A stretch of DNA of 64,000 nt from Microbacterium sp. (lineage in GTDB: Bacteria > Actinomycetota > Actinomycetes > Actinomycetales > Microbacteriaceae), in NCBI GenBank assembly GCA_017306415.1, contig JAFKIL010000002.1, forward strand, positions 310,001 through 374,000, given 5' to 3'. The position numbers were made by a program, and so were the translations under genes. Each line of letters opens with the position of its first letter. The first letter of the stretch is position 1. Positions 43,669 through 51,728 of the stretch are shown in pieces. The notes below the pieces were generated by a model, which worked only from the letters and a program-made list of their open reading frames with translations, ran no database searches and was not told the DNA's origin.

Positions 43669-46008
43669 CTAGGCCGAGGGTTCGGACACCGTTGCGCCGA
43701 ACGCGCCCGGGAGGGTCGAGGTCGACAGCCCGCGCAGCTCCGAGAGCGGCACCGTGAACAGCCCCTGCACCTCCAGCGCCGCCTCCTCGCCGTCGGCGGC
43801 ATCCGTCACGCCGATCCGCAGCACCGGGTAGCCCCGGCCGTCGCACAGCCCGCGGAACTTGACGTCCTCCTCACGGGGGACGGTGACCAGCACGCGGCCG
43901 GTCGACTCGGAGAAGAGGGCGGCCGCGGCATCCACGCCGTCGCGCTCGCGCAGCTCGTCGAGCCACACCCGCGCACCGACTCCGAAGCGGAGCACGCCCT
44001 CGGTGAGCGACTGCGCGAGCCCGCCCTCCGAGAGGTCGTGCGCGCTCGAGATGAGCGACTGATCGGATGCCGCACGCAGCAGCTCGGCGAGCCGGCGCTC
44101 GGCGCCGAGGTCGACGGCCGGCGGACGACCGCCGAGGTGGCCGTGGATCGTCGCCGCCCACGCGGAGCCGCTCAACTCGGTCGACGTCACGCCGAGCAGA
44201 TACAGGTTCTCGCCCGCGTCCTGCCACCCCGACGGGATGCGGCGGGCGACGTCATCGATGATGCCCATGACCCCGACGACCGGCGTGGGGTGGATCGGCA
44301 CGTCGCCGGTCTGGTTGTAGAAGCTGACGTTGCCCCCCGTGACCGGGATGCCCAGCTCGAGGCATCCGTCGGCGAGGCCGTCGACCGCCTGCGAGAACTG
44401 CCACATGACCTCGGGGTTCTCGGGGCTGCCGAAGTTGAGGCAGTCGGTGACCGCGGCGGGCGTCGCGCCCGTGACGGCGACGTTGCGATACGCCTCCGCC
44501 AGTGCGAGCTTCGCGCCCTCGTACGGGTCGAGCTGGCAGTAGCGGCCGTTCGCGTCCGTGGCGATCGCGAAGCCCAGCCCGGACTGCTCGTCGACGCGGA
44601 TCATGCCCGCGTCGTCCGGGAACGACAGGGCGGTGTTGCCCATCACGTAGTAGTCGTACTGGTTGGTGATCCACGACGTGTCGGCGAGGTTGGGGCTGGA
44701 CACGAGCCGTGTGAACTGATCGCGGAGGGTCTCGGCGTCGACCGGGCGGGGAAGAGCCGCCGCCGAGTCGTCACGCAGAGCGTCGAGCCACGCGGGATAG
44801 GCGACCGGGCGCTCGTAGACAGGACCGTCGACGGCCACCGTGGACGGGTCGACGTTGACGATCTCCTCGCCGTGCCAGAAGATCTGCAGGCGTCCGTCGC
44901 CGGTGACCTCGCCCAGCACGCTCGTCTCGACGTCCCATTTCTCCACGACCGCGAGGAAGGCATCGAGCTTCTCAGGGGCGACGATGGCCATCATCCGCTC
45001 CTGGCTCTCGCTCATGAGGATCTCCTCCGGCGTGAGCGTGGAGTCGCGCAGCAGCACGTTCTCGAGATCGACGCGCATCCCCGATCCGCCGTTGGCCGCC
45101 AGCTCGCTCGTGGCGCATGAGATGCCCGCGGCGCCGAGGTCCTGGATGGCCTCGACGAGGTCGTCGCGGTAGAGCTCGAGGCAGCACTCGATGAGCACCT
45201 TCTCGGCGAACGGGTCGCCGACCTGGACGGCCGGGCGCTTGGTCGGACCGCCCGCGCTGAAGGTGTCGGACGCCAGGATCGACGCCCCGCCGATGCCGTC
45301 GCCGCCGGTGCGGGCCCCGAACAGGACCACCTTGTTGCCCGCGCCGGACGCGTTCGCGAGCTTCAGGTCCTCGTGGCGGAGGACGCCCACGGCGAGCGCG
45401 TTCACGAGCGGGTTGCCCTGGTAGACGGCATCGAAGACCGTCTCGCCGCCGATGTTGGGGAGGCCGAGGCAGTTGCCGTAGAACGAGATGCCGCTGACGA
45501 CGCCGTGCACGACCCGTGCCGTGTCGGGGTCGTCGATGGCCCCGAACCGCAGCTGGTCCATGACGGCCACCGGGCGCGCGCCCATCGAGATGATGTCGCG
45601 GACGATGCCGCCGACGCCGGTCGCGGCGCCCTGGAACGGCTCGATGTAGCTCGGGTGGTTGTGCGACTCGACCTTGAAGGTGACGGCCCAGCCTTCGCCG
45701 ATGTCGACGACGCCGGCGTTCTGGCCCATGCCGACCATGAGCCGCGTCCTCATCTCGTCGGTGACTCTGTCGCCGAAACGGCGCAGGTAGATCTTGCTGG
45801 ACTTGTAGGAGCAGTGCTCGCTCCACATCACCGAGTACATCGCGAGCTCGGCGCTGGTCGGGCGACGACCGAGGATCTCGCGGATGCGGTCGTACTCGTC
45901 GGGCTTGAGGCCGAGGGCCGCGTACGGCTGCTCGCGCTCCGGGGTGGCGGCGGCGTGGGCGACGGTATCGGATGCCGTGGCCGGGGTCTGCTGAGCGGGG
46001 AGGGTCAC
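43669..46008 (-). CDS. purL: Phosphoribosylformylglycinamidine synthase subunit PurL
   Basis: 779 residues from GTG 46008 (GGAG upstream; a TAGACT -10 candidate at plus 46058-46063). ATP-dependent amidation of FGAR in purine synthesis. Small-subunit type: works with PurS and PurQ, which are not in the window. Visible motifs: [10 protein letters not shown] near 67, the ATP site [29 protein letters not shown], and the second half ATP-grasp-like AIRS domain [15 protein letters not shown]. The longer frame upstream (to 46884) is not coding. Confidence 0.96.
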   Translation of the reverse strand: MTLPAQQTPATASDTVAHAAATPEREQPYAALGLKPDEYDRIREILGRRPTSAELAMYSVMWSEHCSYKSSKIYLRRFGDRVTDEMRTRLMVGMGQNAGVVDIGEGWAVTFKVESHNHPSYIEPFQGAATGVGGIVRDIISMGARPVAVMDQLRFGAIDDPDTARVVHGVVSGISFYGNCLGLPNIGGETVFDAVYQGNPLVNALAVGVLRHEDLKLANASGAGNKVVLFGARTGGDGIGGASILASDTFSAGGPTKRPAVQVGDPFAEKVLIECCLELYRDDLVEAIQDLGAAGISCATSELAANGGSGMRVDLENVLLRDSTLTPEEILMSESQERMMAIVAPEKLDAFLAVVEKWDVETSVLGEVTGDGRLQIFWHGEEIVNVDPSTVAVDGPVYERPVAYPAWLDALRDDSAAALPRPVDAETLRDQFTRLVSSPNLADTSWITNQYDYYVMGNTALSFPDDAGMIRVDEQSGLGFAIATDANGRYCQLDPYEGAKLALAEAYRNVAVTGATPAAVTDCLNFGSPENPEVMWQFSQAVDGLADGCLELGIPVTGGNVSFYNQTGDVPIHPTPVVGVMGIIDDVARRIPSGWQDAGENLYLLGVTSTELSGSAWAATIHGHLGGRPPAVDLGAERRLAELLRAASDQSLISSAHDLSEGGLAQSLTEGVLRFGVGARVWLDELRERDGVDAAAALFSESTGRVLVTVPREEDVKFRGLCDGRGYPVLRIGVTDAADGEEAALEVQGLFTVPLSELRGLSTSTLPGAFGATVSEPSA

Positions 46009-46108
46009 GCGGCTGAGCTCCAGGTTCGTGCCGAAGGGGGCCGAGGCGGCCGCATCCAGTCTAGTTCGGCTCGTGCCGCGGGCTCGCCGGACTCGGCAGT
46101 CCGGGCCA

Positions 46109-46214
46109 CGGCGTACCGTTCTCAGGAGCGCCGCGGCGTCGCCGGATGCGGAGGGGCGTGTTTCGGCGGGCGGGAGACGTCGCGCAGCCATCTGATCCTG
46201 AGAACGGTACGCCG
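46109..46214. repeat. 106-bp element bounded by 19-bp perfect inverted repeats
   Basis: CGGCGTACCGTTCTCAGGA (46109-46127) has its exact reverse complement at 46196-46214. The 68-bp interior has no ORF. It lies in the purL-dksA gap. MITE-like or a long stem-loop. Confidence 0.8.
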
Positions 46215-46269
46215 CGACGAAGTGCGAAGGCAGGACGGGGCGCAGCGACGCGGGCGTAGGGTCGGGCCC

Positions 46270-46623
46270 ATGACCACGACGGACCCGGCCGAGCGGCTGC
46301 GCGAGCGCGCGCGGGACCTCGACGGGCTGCTCGCACGCCTCGACGGCGACGAGCGCGACGTGCTCGCCGACCGATCGGACGGCACGGCCGACGACGAGCA
46401 CGACCCCGAGGGCTCGACGCTGTCCGGCGAGTGGCAGCGCATCGACGCGCTGCGCCGGGCGGCGATCGCCGAGCGGGAGGAGATCGCGCTCGCGCTCGCC
46501 CGGGTGGCCGACGGAACCTATGGCATCTGCATCCGATGTGGCCGGCCTATCCCGGCCGCTCGGCTCGAGGCCCGCCCGATGGCGACGATGTGCGTCGCGT
46601 GCGCGGCGGTCGCCGGCGGCTGA
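46270..46623 (+). CDS. DksA/TraR-type C4 zinc-finger protein
   Basis: 117 residues. A helical N-terminal part and a C-terminal zinc finger C-x2-C-x17-C-x2-C (CIRC ... CVAC), the DksA/YteA pattern. DksA-like proteins enter the RNA polymerase secondary channel; in actinobacteria this role is unproven. The ATG lies 7 nt after TAGGGT (46257-46262), so it is probably leaderless. Confidence 0.88.
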   Translation: MTTTDPAERLRERARDLDGLLARLDGDERDVLADRSDGTADDEHDPEGSTLSGEWQRIDALRRAAIAEREEIALALARVADGTYGICIRCGRPIPAARLEARPMATMCVACAAVAGG

Positions 46624-46644
46624 GGCATCCGTCCCGACGGCCGG

Positions 46645-46700
46645 TTGCGCACGATCTTGTGCGTGCGCAACCGCCTGCGAGCGCACAACATCGTGCGCAA
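46645..46700. other. Long hairpin between dksA-like and arsR-like genes
   Basis: TTGCGCACGATCTTGTGCG (46645-46663) pairs with 46682-46700, 18 of 19, with an 18-nt loop that repeats TGCGCAACC. It could end the dksA-like transcript or be an inverted-repeat protein site. No U-run follows. Confidence 0.6.
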
Positions 46701-46706
46701 ACGTGA

Positions 46707-46729
46707 GGTGGGGGGTGGGGGGTGGGGGG
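46707..46729 (+). other. G-tract with three G6 runs
   Basis: GG-T-G6-T-G6-T-G6 (single T spacers) is a strong candidate for a G-quadruplex. It lies 15 nt upstream of the -35 of the arsR-like gene. Confidence 0.7.
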
Positions 46730-46743
46730 ATCGACGACGGGGG

Positions 46744-46790
46744 TTGACAAGGGCGAGGGCGAGACGTAACGTACAACCAAATGGTTGTAC
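46744..46790 (+). promoter_or_regulatory. Promoter and operator of the ArsR-SRPBCC operon
   Basis: TTGACA (46744-46749), 17 bp, TAACGT (46767-46772). GTACAACCAAATGGTTGTAC (46771-46790), perfect 8-bp arms, covers the start site and the start codon at 46781. A repressor bound here would block initiation. Confidence 0.88.
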
Positions 46791-47173
46791 GAATGGATGC
46801 CGGCGATGAGCTCACGGACGCGCAGACGGATCGCGTGTTCCACGCGCTGTCCGTCGCCACGCGGCGTGACATCCTGCGCCGCACGATCGAACGGGAGCAG
46901 TCCGTGTCGGCGCTCGCCGCGGCCTACGACATGTCGTTCGCCGCGGTGCAGAAGCACGTCGCGGTGCTCGAGGCCGCGGAGCTCGTCGTCAAGCGGGCGG
47001 AGGGCCGTGAGCGGCTCGTCCGGGCGGATCCGGCGATGATCGCCCGGGCCCGTGCCCTGCTCGCGCGCTACGAGGAGCTGTGGCGCGCCCGCATCGGCCG
47101 CCTCGACGAGCTGCTCGCCGAGACCGGCCCCGCGCGTCCCACCGAAGACCCCGACACGAGAGAAGGACATTGA
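46781..47173 (+). CDS. ArsR-family transcriptional regulator
   Basis: 130 residues. HTH region [18 protein letters not shown] ... [20 protein letters not shown] (about 20-60). No metal-binding cysteine motif (ELCVCDL) is present, so it belongs to the group paired with SRPBCC/AHSA1 proteins rather than metal sensors. The ATG at 46781 lies 8 nt after the -10 TAACGT and inside the operator; the alternative ATG at 46793 gives a 12-nt leader without SD. Followed after 1 nt by the SRPBCC gene. Confidence 0.9.
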   Translation: MVVRMDAGDELTDAQTDRVFHALSVATRRDILRRTIEREQSVSALAAAYDMSFAAVQKHVAVLEAAELVVKRAEGRERLVRADPAMIARARALLARYEELWRARIGRLDELLAETGPARPTEDPDTREGH

Positions 47174-47174
47174 C

Positions 47175-48152
47175 ATGCCTGTCACCTCCGTCCACACGGA
47201 CCCCGAGAACCTGACCATGACCCTCGTCGCCGACTTCCCGGCGCCGGCCGACCGCCTGTGGTCGGCGTTCACCGACCCGCGTCAGCTCGAGCGCTTCTGG
47301 GGTCCTCCCGGCTGGCCCGCGACCTTCACGCAGTTCGACCTCGCCGTCGGGAGCCACGCGAAGTACCGGATGACGGGCCCGCACGGCGAGCGCGCGAACG
47401 GTACGTGGGAGTTCCTCACGATCGACGCCCCACGCGGGTACTCGGTGATCGACTCCTTCGCCGACGAGGAAGGAGCGGTGCTGACCGACATGCCCTCCAT
47501 GCGGATGGTGCTCGAGTTCGAGTCCACCCCCGAGGGCTCGCGCCTGGTGACCACCTCCCACTTCGAGTCGGCCGAAGCACTCGAGAAGGTCGTGGCGATG
47601 GGCGTCGTCGAGGGGTCGACGATGGCGATGAACCAGCTCGACCGCGTGCTCGAGGGTCTCCGCGCCTACGCCGAGGGCAAGGGCACGCGCACCGAGATCC
47701 TCGACGACACGCACGTCCGGATCACGCGGCTGATCGAGGGCTCGCGCGACCTGGTGTGGCGCGCCCACACCGAGCCGGAGCTCATGAAGCGGTGGCTCCT
47801 CGGCCCGGACGGATGGCGCATGACGGTGTGCGAGATCGACCCCGTCGTCGGCGGCACCTACCGCTACGCGTGGGCGCCCGAGGACGGCACCGAGGGGCAG
47901 GCCTTCGGCTTCGACGGCGAGACCCTCCTCGCGGAGGCGCCGTCGCGGAGCGTCACCACCGAGCACATGACGGGGACCGACTTCCCGTCCACGCTCAACG
48001 ACCTGAACCTCTACGAGGAGGACGGCGCGACGCTCATCACGCTCGTCATCGAGTACCCCGATCAGCAGACCCGCGACATGGTGCTCGCGACCGGGATGAC
48101 GGACGGGATGGAGGCGAGCTATGCCCGCCTGGAGGGCGTGCTCGTCTCCTGA
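47175..48152 (+). CDS. Double SRPBCC (AHSA1-like) domain protein
   Basis: 325 residues made of two tandem SRPBCC domains, about 8-160 and 178-320. Each has the AHSA1-type entrance (FPAPADRLWSAFTDPRQLERFWGPPG and RLIEGSRDLVWRAHTEPELMKRWLLGPDG). The fold binds hydrophobic ligands; the ligand is unknown. Most relatives are single-domain, so this is a fusion or duplication. SD GAAGGA. Cotranscribed with the ArsR gene that probably controls it. Confidence 0.9.
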   Translation: MPVTSVHTDPENLTMTLVADFPAPADRLWSAFTDPRQLERFWGPPGWPATFTQFDLAVGSHAKYRMTGPHGERANGTWEFLTIDAPRGYSVIDSFADEEGAVLTDMPSMRMVLEFESTPEGSRLVTTSHFESAEALEKVVAMGVVEGSTMAMNQLDRVLEGLRAYAEGKGTRTEILDDTHVRITRLIEGSRDLVWRAHTEPELMKRWLLGPDGWRMTVCEIDPVVGGTYRYAWAPEDGTEGQAFGFDGETLLAEAPSRSVTTEHMTGTDFPSTLNDLNLYEEDGATLITLVIEYPDQQTRDMVLATGMTDGMEASYARLEGVLVS

Positions 48153-48235
48153 CGCCCTCGGCGCCGGTCATGCCGGGATCGCGGCGCTCCGCCCGGCGTG
48201 ACCGGACTGCGGCGGCGCGGGCCTACCCTGGCGGC

Positions 48236-48631
48236 ATGACCGGACTCACGCCCTACCTGTCGTTCGACGGCGACGCACGGGCCGCGCTCGAGTTCTATCG
48301 CGACGTGTTCGGCGGCGAGGTCATCCTGAGCACCTATGCGGAGTTCGGCCGAGAGGACGTCGCGCCGGATCGGATCGCGCACGGGATGCTCCGCGGTCCG
48401 GTCGAGCTCTTCGCCTCCGATGCCGCGCCCGGAGAGGCGACCCTGCGGATCGAGGGCGTCCTGTTCGCGCTGCTCGGCACCGCCGATCCGCCGACCCTGG
48501 AGCGCTGGTTCGCCGCGCTCGCGGCATCCGGGTCGGACGTCGACCCGCTGCAGCTGCGACCGTGGGGCGACCACGACGGGCAGGTGACCGACCGGTTCGG
48601 GCTGCGCTGGCTCATCGGCTACGAGCACTGA
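48236..48631 (+). CDS. VOC/PhnB-like glyoxalase-fold protein
   Basis: 131 residues. PhnB/DUF1428-type VOC fold: TPYLSFDGDARAALEFYRDVFGGEV at the start and a C-terminal DRFGLRWLIGYE. The HxxE/D metal ligands of true glyoxalases are not clear. The ATG lies 6 nt after TACCCT (48224-48229), so it is probably leaderless. Function unknown. Confidence 0.87.
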   Translation: MTGLTPYLSFDGDARAALEFYRDVFGGEVILSTYAEFGREDVAPDRIAHGMLRGPVELFASDAAPGEATLRIEGVLFALLGTADPPTLERWFAALAASGSDVDPLQLRPWGDHDGQVTDRFGLRWLIGYEH

Positions 48632-48683
48632 TCCCGAGGGGGGAACCGGCGACCCGGACGACGTGCTCGACTAGCGTTGGTGC

Positions 48684-49460
48684 ATGACGACGAGTCCTCC
48701 GCATCCCGATCCCGCCCTCCGTCTCACGGGCCTCGTCAAGCGCTTCGGCGACAAGGAGGCCGTCGCCGACCTCCACCTCACCGTCCCGACCGGTTCGTTC
48801 TACGGCCTCGTCGGGCCGAACGGCGCCGGGAAGACGACGACCCTGTCGATGGCGACAGGGCTCCTGCGCCCGGATGCGGGGACCGCCGAGATCTCCGGGG
48901 TCGACGTGTGGCGCGACCCGGTGCGGGCGAAGGCCATGGTGGGCGTGCTCTCCGACGGCGTTCGGCTGTTCGATCGGCTCACCGGGGCGCAGCTCATCAC
49001 CTACACCGGGATGATGTTCGGGCTCGCCCGCGCGGACCTCGCGCAGCGCACGGCGGACCTCCTGCAGCTCATGGACCTGACGGCATCCGCCGGCGTCCCC
49101 GTCGTCGACTACTCCGCCGGCATGACGAAGAAGATCGGGCTCGCGTGCGCGCTCGTCCACGCGCCGCGTCTCCTGGTGCTCGACGAGCCCTTCGAGTCGG
49201 TCGATCCGGTCTCCGCGGCCAACATCGAGGACGTGCTGCGCGGCTATGCGGCGAGCGGTGGCACCGTCATCGTCTCGAGCCACTCGATGGACCTCGTGCA
49301 GCGGATGTGCGACCACGTCGCGATCATCGCCGCCGGCCGCGTCATCACCGCCGGCACCGTCGACGAGGTCCGCGGGGACGCGACGCTGCAGGACCGGTTC
49401 CTCCAGCTCGTCGGCGGTCGCCACCTCACGGAGGGTCCGGCATGGTTGCGACAGTCCTGA
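48684..49460 (+). CDS. ABC transporter ATP-binding protein
   Basis: 258 residues. Walker A GPNGAGKTT (about 49-57), signature YSAGMTKKI (about 146-154), Walker B LLVLDEP, and H-loop SSHSM. The ATG lies 6 nt after TAGCGT (48672-48677), so it is probably leaderless. The permease gene starts 19 nt before its stop. ABC-2 type exporter pair, substrate unknown. Confidence 0.93.
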   Translation: MTTSPPHPDPALRLTGLVKRFGDKEAVADLHLTVPTGSFYGLVGPNGAGKTTTLSMATGLLRPDAGTAEISGVDVWRDPVRAKAMVGVLSDGVRLFDRLTGAQLITYTGMMFGLARADLAQRTADLLQLMDLTASAGVPVVDYSAGMTKKIGLACALVHAPRLLVLDEPFESVDPVSAANIEDVLRGYAASGGTVIVSSHSMDLVQRMCDHVAIIAAGRVITAGTVDEVRGDATLQDRFLQLVGGRHLTEGPAWLRQS

Positions 49461-51025
49461 GGATCCGCTTCGCGATCCTCGGCAACGTCCTCGCGTCGAG
49501 CGCGTGGCAGGTCGTCGCGTACGTCGTGGGCGGGCTCGGCACGCTGTGGCTCGTCGGCGTCGCCGGCGTCGGGCTGTTCTTCGCCGGTGCGGCGGGCGCG
49601 GAGGTCGCGCGAGCCGCGATCGCGGCCGGCGGCGCCGTCCTGACCGTCGGCTGGGTGATCGCGCCGCTCGTCGCGGCGGGCGTCGACACCACGATCGATG
49701 CGGGCCGTCTCGCGCCGTTCCCGATGAGCACCCGGCAGATCATGACGGCGCTGACCGCGGTGGGGGTCGCCGGCGTGCCGGGCATCGCCACGTGCCTCGT
49801 CGCCCTCGCCACGTTCGCGGCGTGGTGGCGCTGGCCCCTCGCGGCGCTCGCAGCGGTCGTGTGCATCCCCCTGGGCGTCCTCACGTGCGTGGTCGCGTCG
49901 CGCCTGGTCGCCGCCTTCGCGTCCGCCGGACGCGGGCGCCGCGTCGGAGAGGCCGTCGGGATCGTCGTGTTCGGCGCGGTCATGCTGGCGGGCCCGATCA
50001 TCGCGGGGGTCGCGAATCTGCTCACCTCGTCCGGGGACGGGCTCGCCGCGCGGTGGGGCACCGTCATCGCGGCGGCATCCTGGACGCCCGTCGGTGCGGC
50101 GTGGGGGGTTCCGGGCGACGTCGCGACGGGGCATCCGCTCACCGCGCTCGCCAAGCTCGTCATCGCGGCCGCGACGCTCGCGCTGCTGTGGCTGCTGTGG
50201 CGCCGGCGCATCACGGTCGCCCCGATCGCCACCGTCCGGCCCGCCGCCCGCGCGCGAACCAGCCGGCTCGGCTGGTTCGGGCGCCTCCCCACCGGCGCCC
50301 TGGGAGCGACCTGGGCGCGGGCCCTCACCTACTGGCTGCGCGATCCGCGCTATCAGCGGCAGCTGCTCATCGTGCCGCTGCTCCCCATTCTGATCGCCTT
50401 CGCCGGTCAGGGCGGCCTGGATGCCACGCCCTTCGTCCTCTCCAGCGTGCTGGTCGCGCTCATCCTCGGCTTCGTGCCCTACGCGGACGTGTCGTACGAC
50501 GGCACGGCGTTCTCGGGCGTGGTCGCCGCCGGGATCCGCGGGCGGGCCGACCGCGCCGGGCGCCTCCTCGCCGCCGGGACGGTCGCGGTGCCGCTGGTCC
50601 TCGCGGTGGCGATCGTGACCGTCGGCGTGGCGGGGCGATGGGCGCTCCTCCCCGCCGTCGCGGGGGCGGCGGTCGGCGTGCTGTTCGTCGCGTACGGGGT
50701 GTCCGCGGTGAGCTCGGCGCTGATCGTGGTGCCGGTCCCGGCATCCGGCGACAACCCGTTCAAGCGCGTGCCCGGGACGACGTTCACCGCGGGGATCGCC
50801 GTCTTCGGCGTGCTGATCGGCACCGCGGTGCTCGCCGCCCCCGCGGGGATCGCCACGGCGCTGGTCCTCTTCGGCGGCGCCACATCGCTGACGTGGGTCG
50901 CTCTCGCGATCGGCGTGGGCTACGGCCTGGCGATCGCGATCGCCGGCGTGTTCGCGGGCGGTGCCGTGTTCGACCGCAACGCCCCCGCGCTGCTCGCCCG
51001 CCTGCGTGCGCTGAACGGCATCTGA
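49442..51025 (+). CDS. ABC transporter permease (large ABC-2-like)
   Basis: 527 residues with about 12 hydrophobic segments, in keeping with two fused six-helix halves. No binding-protein or periplasmic domain. Pairs with the preceding ATPase (19-nt overlap). Similar to YbhN-less ABC exporters of actinobacteria annotated only as permease. Confidence 0.85.
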   Translation: MVATVLRIRFAILGNVLASSAWQVVAYVVGGLGTLWLVGVAGVGLFFAGAAGAEVARAAIAAGGAVLTVGWVIAPLVAAGVDTTIDAGRLAPFPMSTRQIMTALTAVGVAGVPGIATCLVALATFAAWWRWPLAALAAVVCIPLGVLTCVVASRLVAAFASAGRGRRVGEAVGIVVFGAVMLAGPIIAGVANLLTSSGDGLAARWGTVIAAASWTPVGAAWGVPGDVATGHPLTALAKLVIAAATLALLWLLWRRRITVAPIATVRPAARARTSRLGWFGRLPTGALGATWARALTYWLRDPRYQRQLLIVPLLPILIAFAGQGGLDATPFVLSSVLVALILGFVPYADVSYDGTAFSGVVAAGIRGRADRAGRLLAAGTVAVPLVLAVAIVTVGVAGRWALLPAVAGAAVGVLFVAYGVSAVSSALIVVPVPASGDNPFKRVPGTTFTAGIAVFGVLIGTAVLAAPAGIATALVLFGGATSLTWVALAIGVGYGLAIAIAGVFAGGAVFDRNAPALLARLRALNGI

Positions 51026-51041
51026 CGCGCGCGGCGGGGGA

Positions 51042-51728
51042 TCAGGATGCCGCGGGGTCGAGCACGAGCCGATAGCCCATGCCCGACTCGGTGAGCAGGT
51101 GCCGCGGGTGCGCCGGGTCCGGCTCGAGCTTCTTCCGCAGCTGCGACATGTACAGCCGGAGGTAGCCGGAGTCGGTGACCTGGTCGCTGCCCCAGATGTC
51201 CTTCAGGAGCGTCTGGCGGGTGACGAGGGCGCCCGGGTTGCGGGCGAGGAACTCCAGCATCCGCCACTCGGTGGGGGTGAGGTGGATGCGGGTGCCGCCG
51301 CGCGTCGCCGCCTTCGCCGCCAGGTCGACGGTGACGTCGCCGAACGTGACGACGGGGTCGCCGCCCGCGGGTCCGATGCGCCGGCTCAGCGCGCGGAGGC
51401 GCGCGAGGAGCTCGTCCACCTGGAAGGGCTTCGTGACGTAGTCGTCGGCGCCGGCGTCGAGCGCCTCGACCTTGTCGGCGGAGCCGGTGCGTCCGGACAC
51501 CACGACGATCGGAGCGGTCGTCCAGCCGCGCAGCGCCTGGATGACCTCCACGCCGTTCAGGTGCGGCATGCCGAGGTCGAGGAGCAGGAGGTCGGGGTGG
51601 GTCTGCGCCGCGAGGGTCACCGCCGCGGCCCCGTCGGCGGCGGCGACCACGTCGTACCCGTGCGCGCTCAGCGTGATGCGCAGCGCGCGCACGAGCTGCG
51701 GGTCGTCGTCGGCGATGAGGATCCTCAT
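51042..51728 (-). CDS. kdpE: Response regulator KdpE
   Basis: 228 residues. The receiver domain has DDD (8-10), phospho-acceptor Asp in LLLLDLGMPHL (about residue 51), Thr/Ser and K of VTKPF (about 101). The OmpR-type winged helix at the C-terminus includes TPTEWRMLEFLARNPGALVTR. Activates kdpFABC when K+ is limiting. The start overlaps the kdpD stop by 4 nt. Confidence 0.95.
   Translation of the reverse strand: MRILIADDDPQLVRALRITLSAHGYDVVAAADGAAAVTLAAQTHPDLLLLDLGMPHLNGVEVIQALRGWTTAPIVVVSGRTGSADKVEALDAGADDYVTKPFQVDELLARLRALSRRIGPAGGDPVVTFGDVTVDLAAKAATRGGTRIHLTPTEWRMLEFLARNPGALVTRQTLLKDIWGSDQVTDSGYLRLYMSQLRKKLEPDPAHPRHLLTESGMGYRLVLDPAAS

Noticed and set aside
46009-46884. Long N-terminal extension of purL
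   Set aside because: It runs over the inverted-repeat element and the dksA-like gene on the other strand, and PurL starts normally at about 46008.
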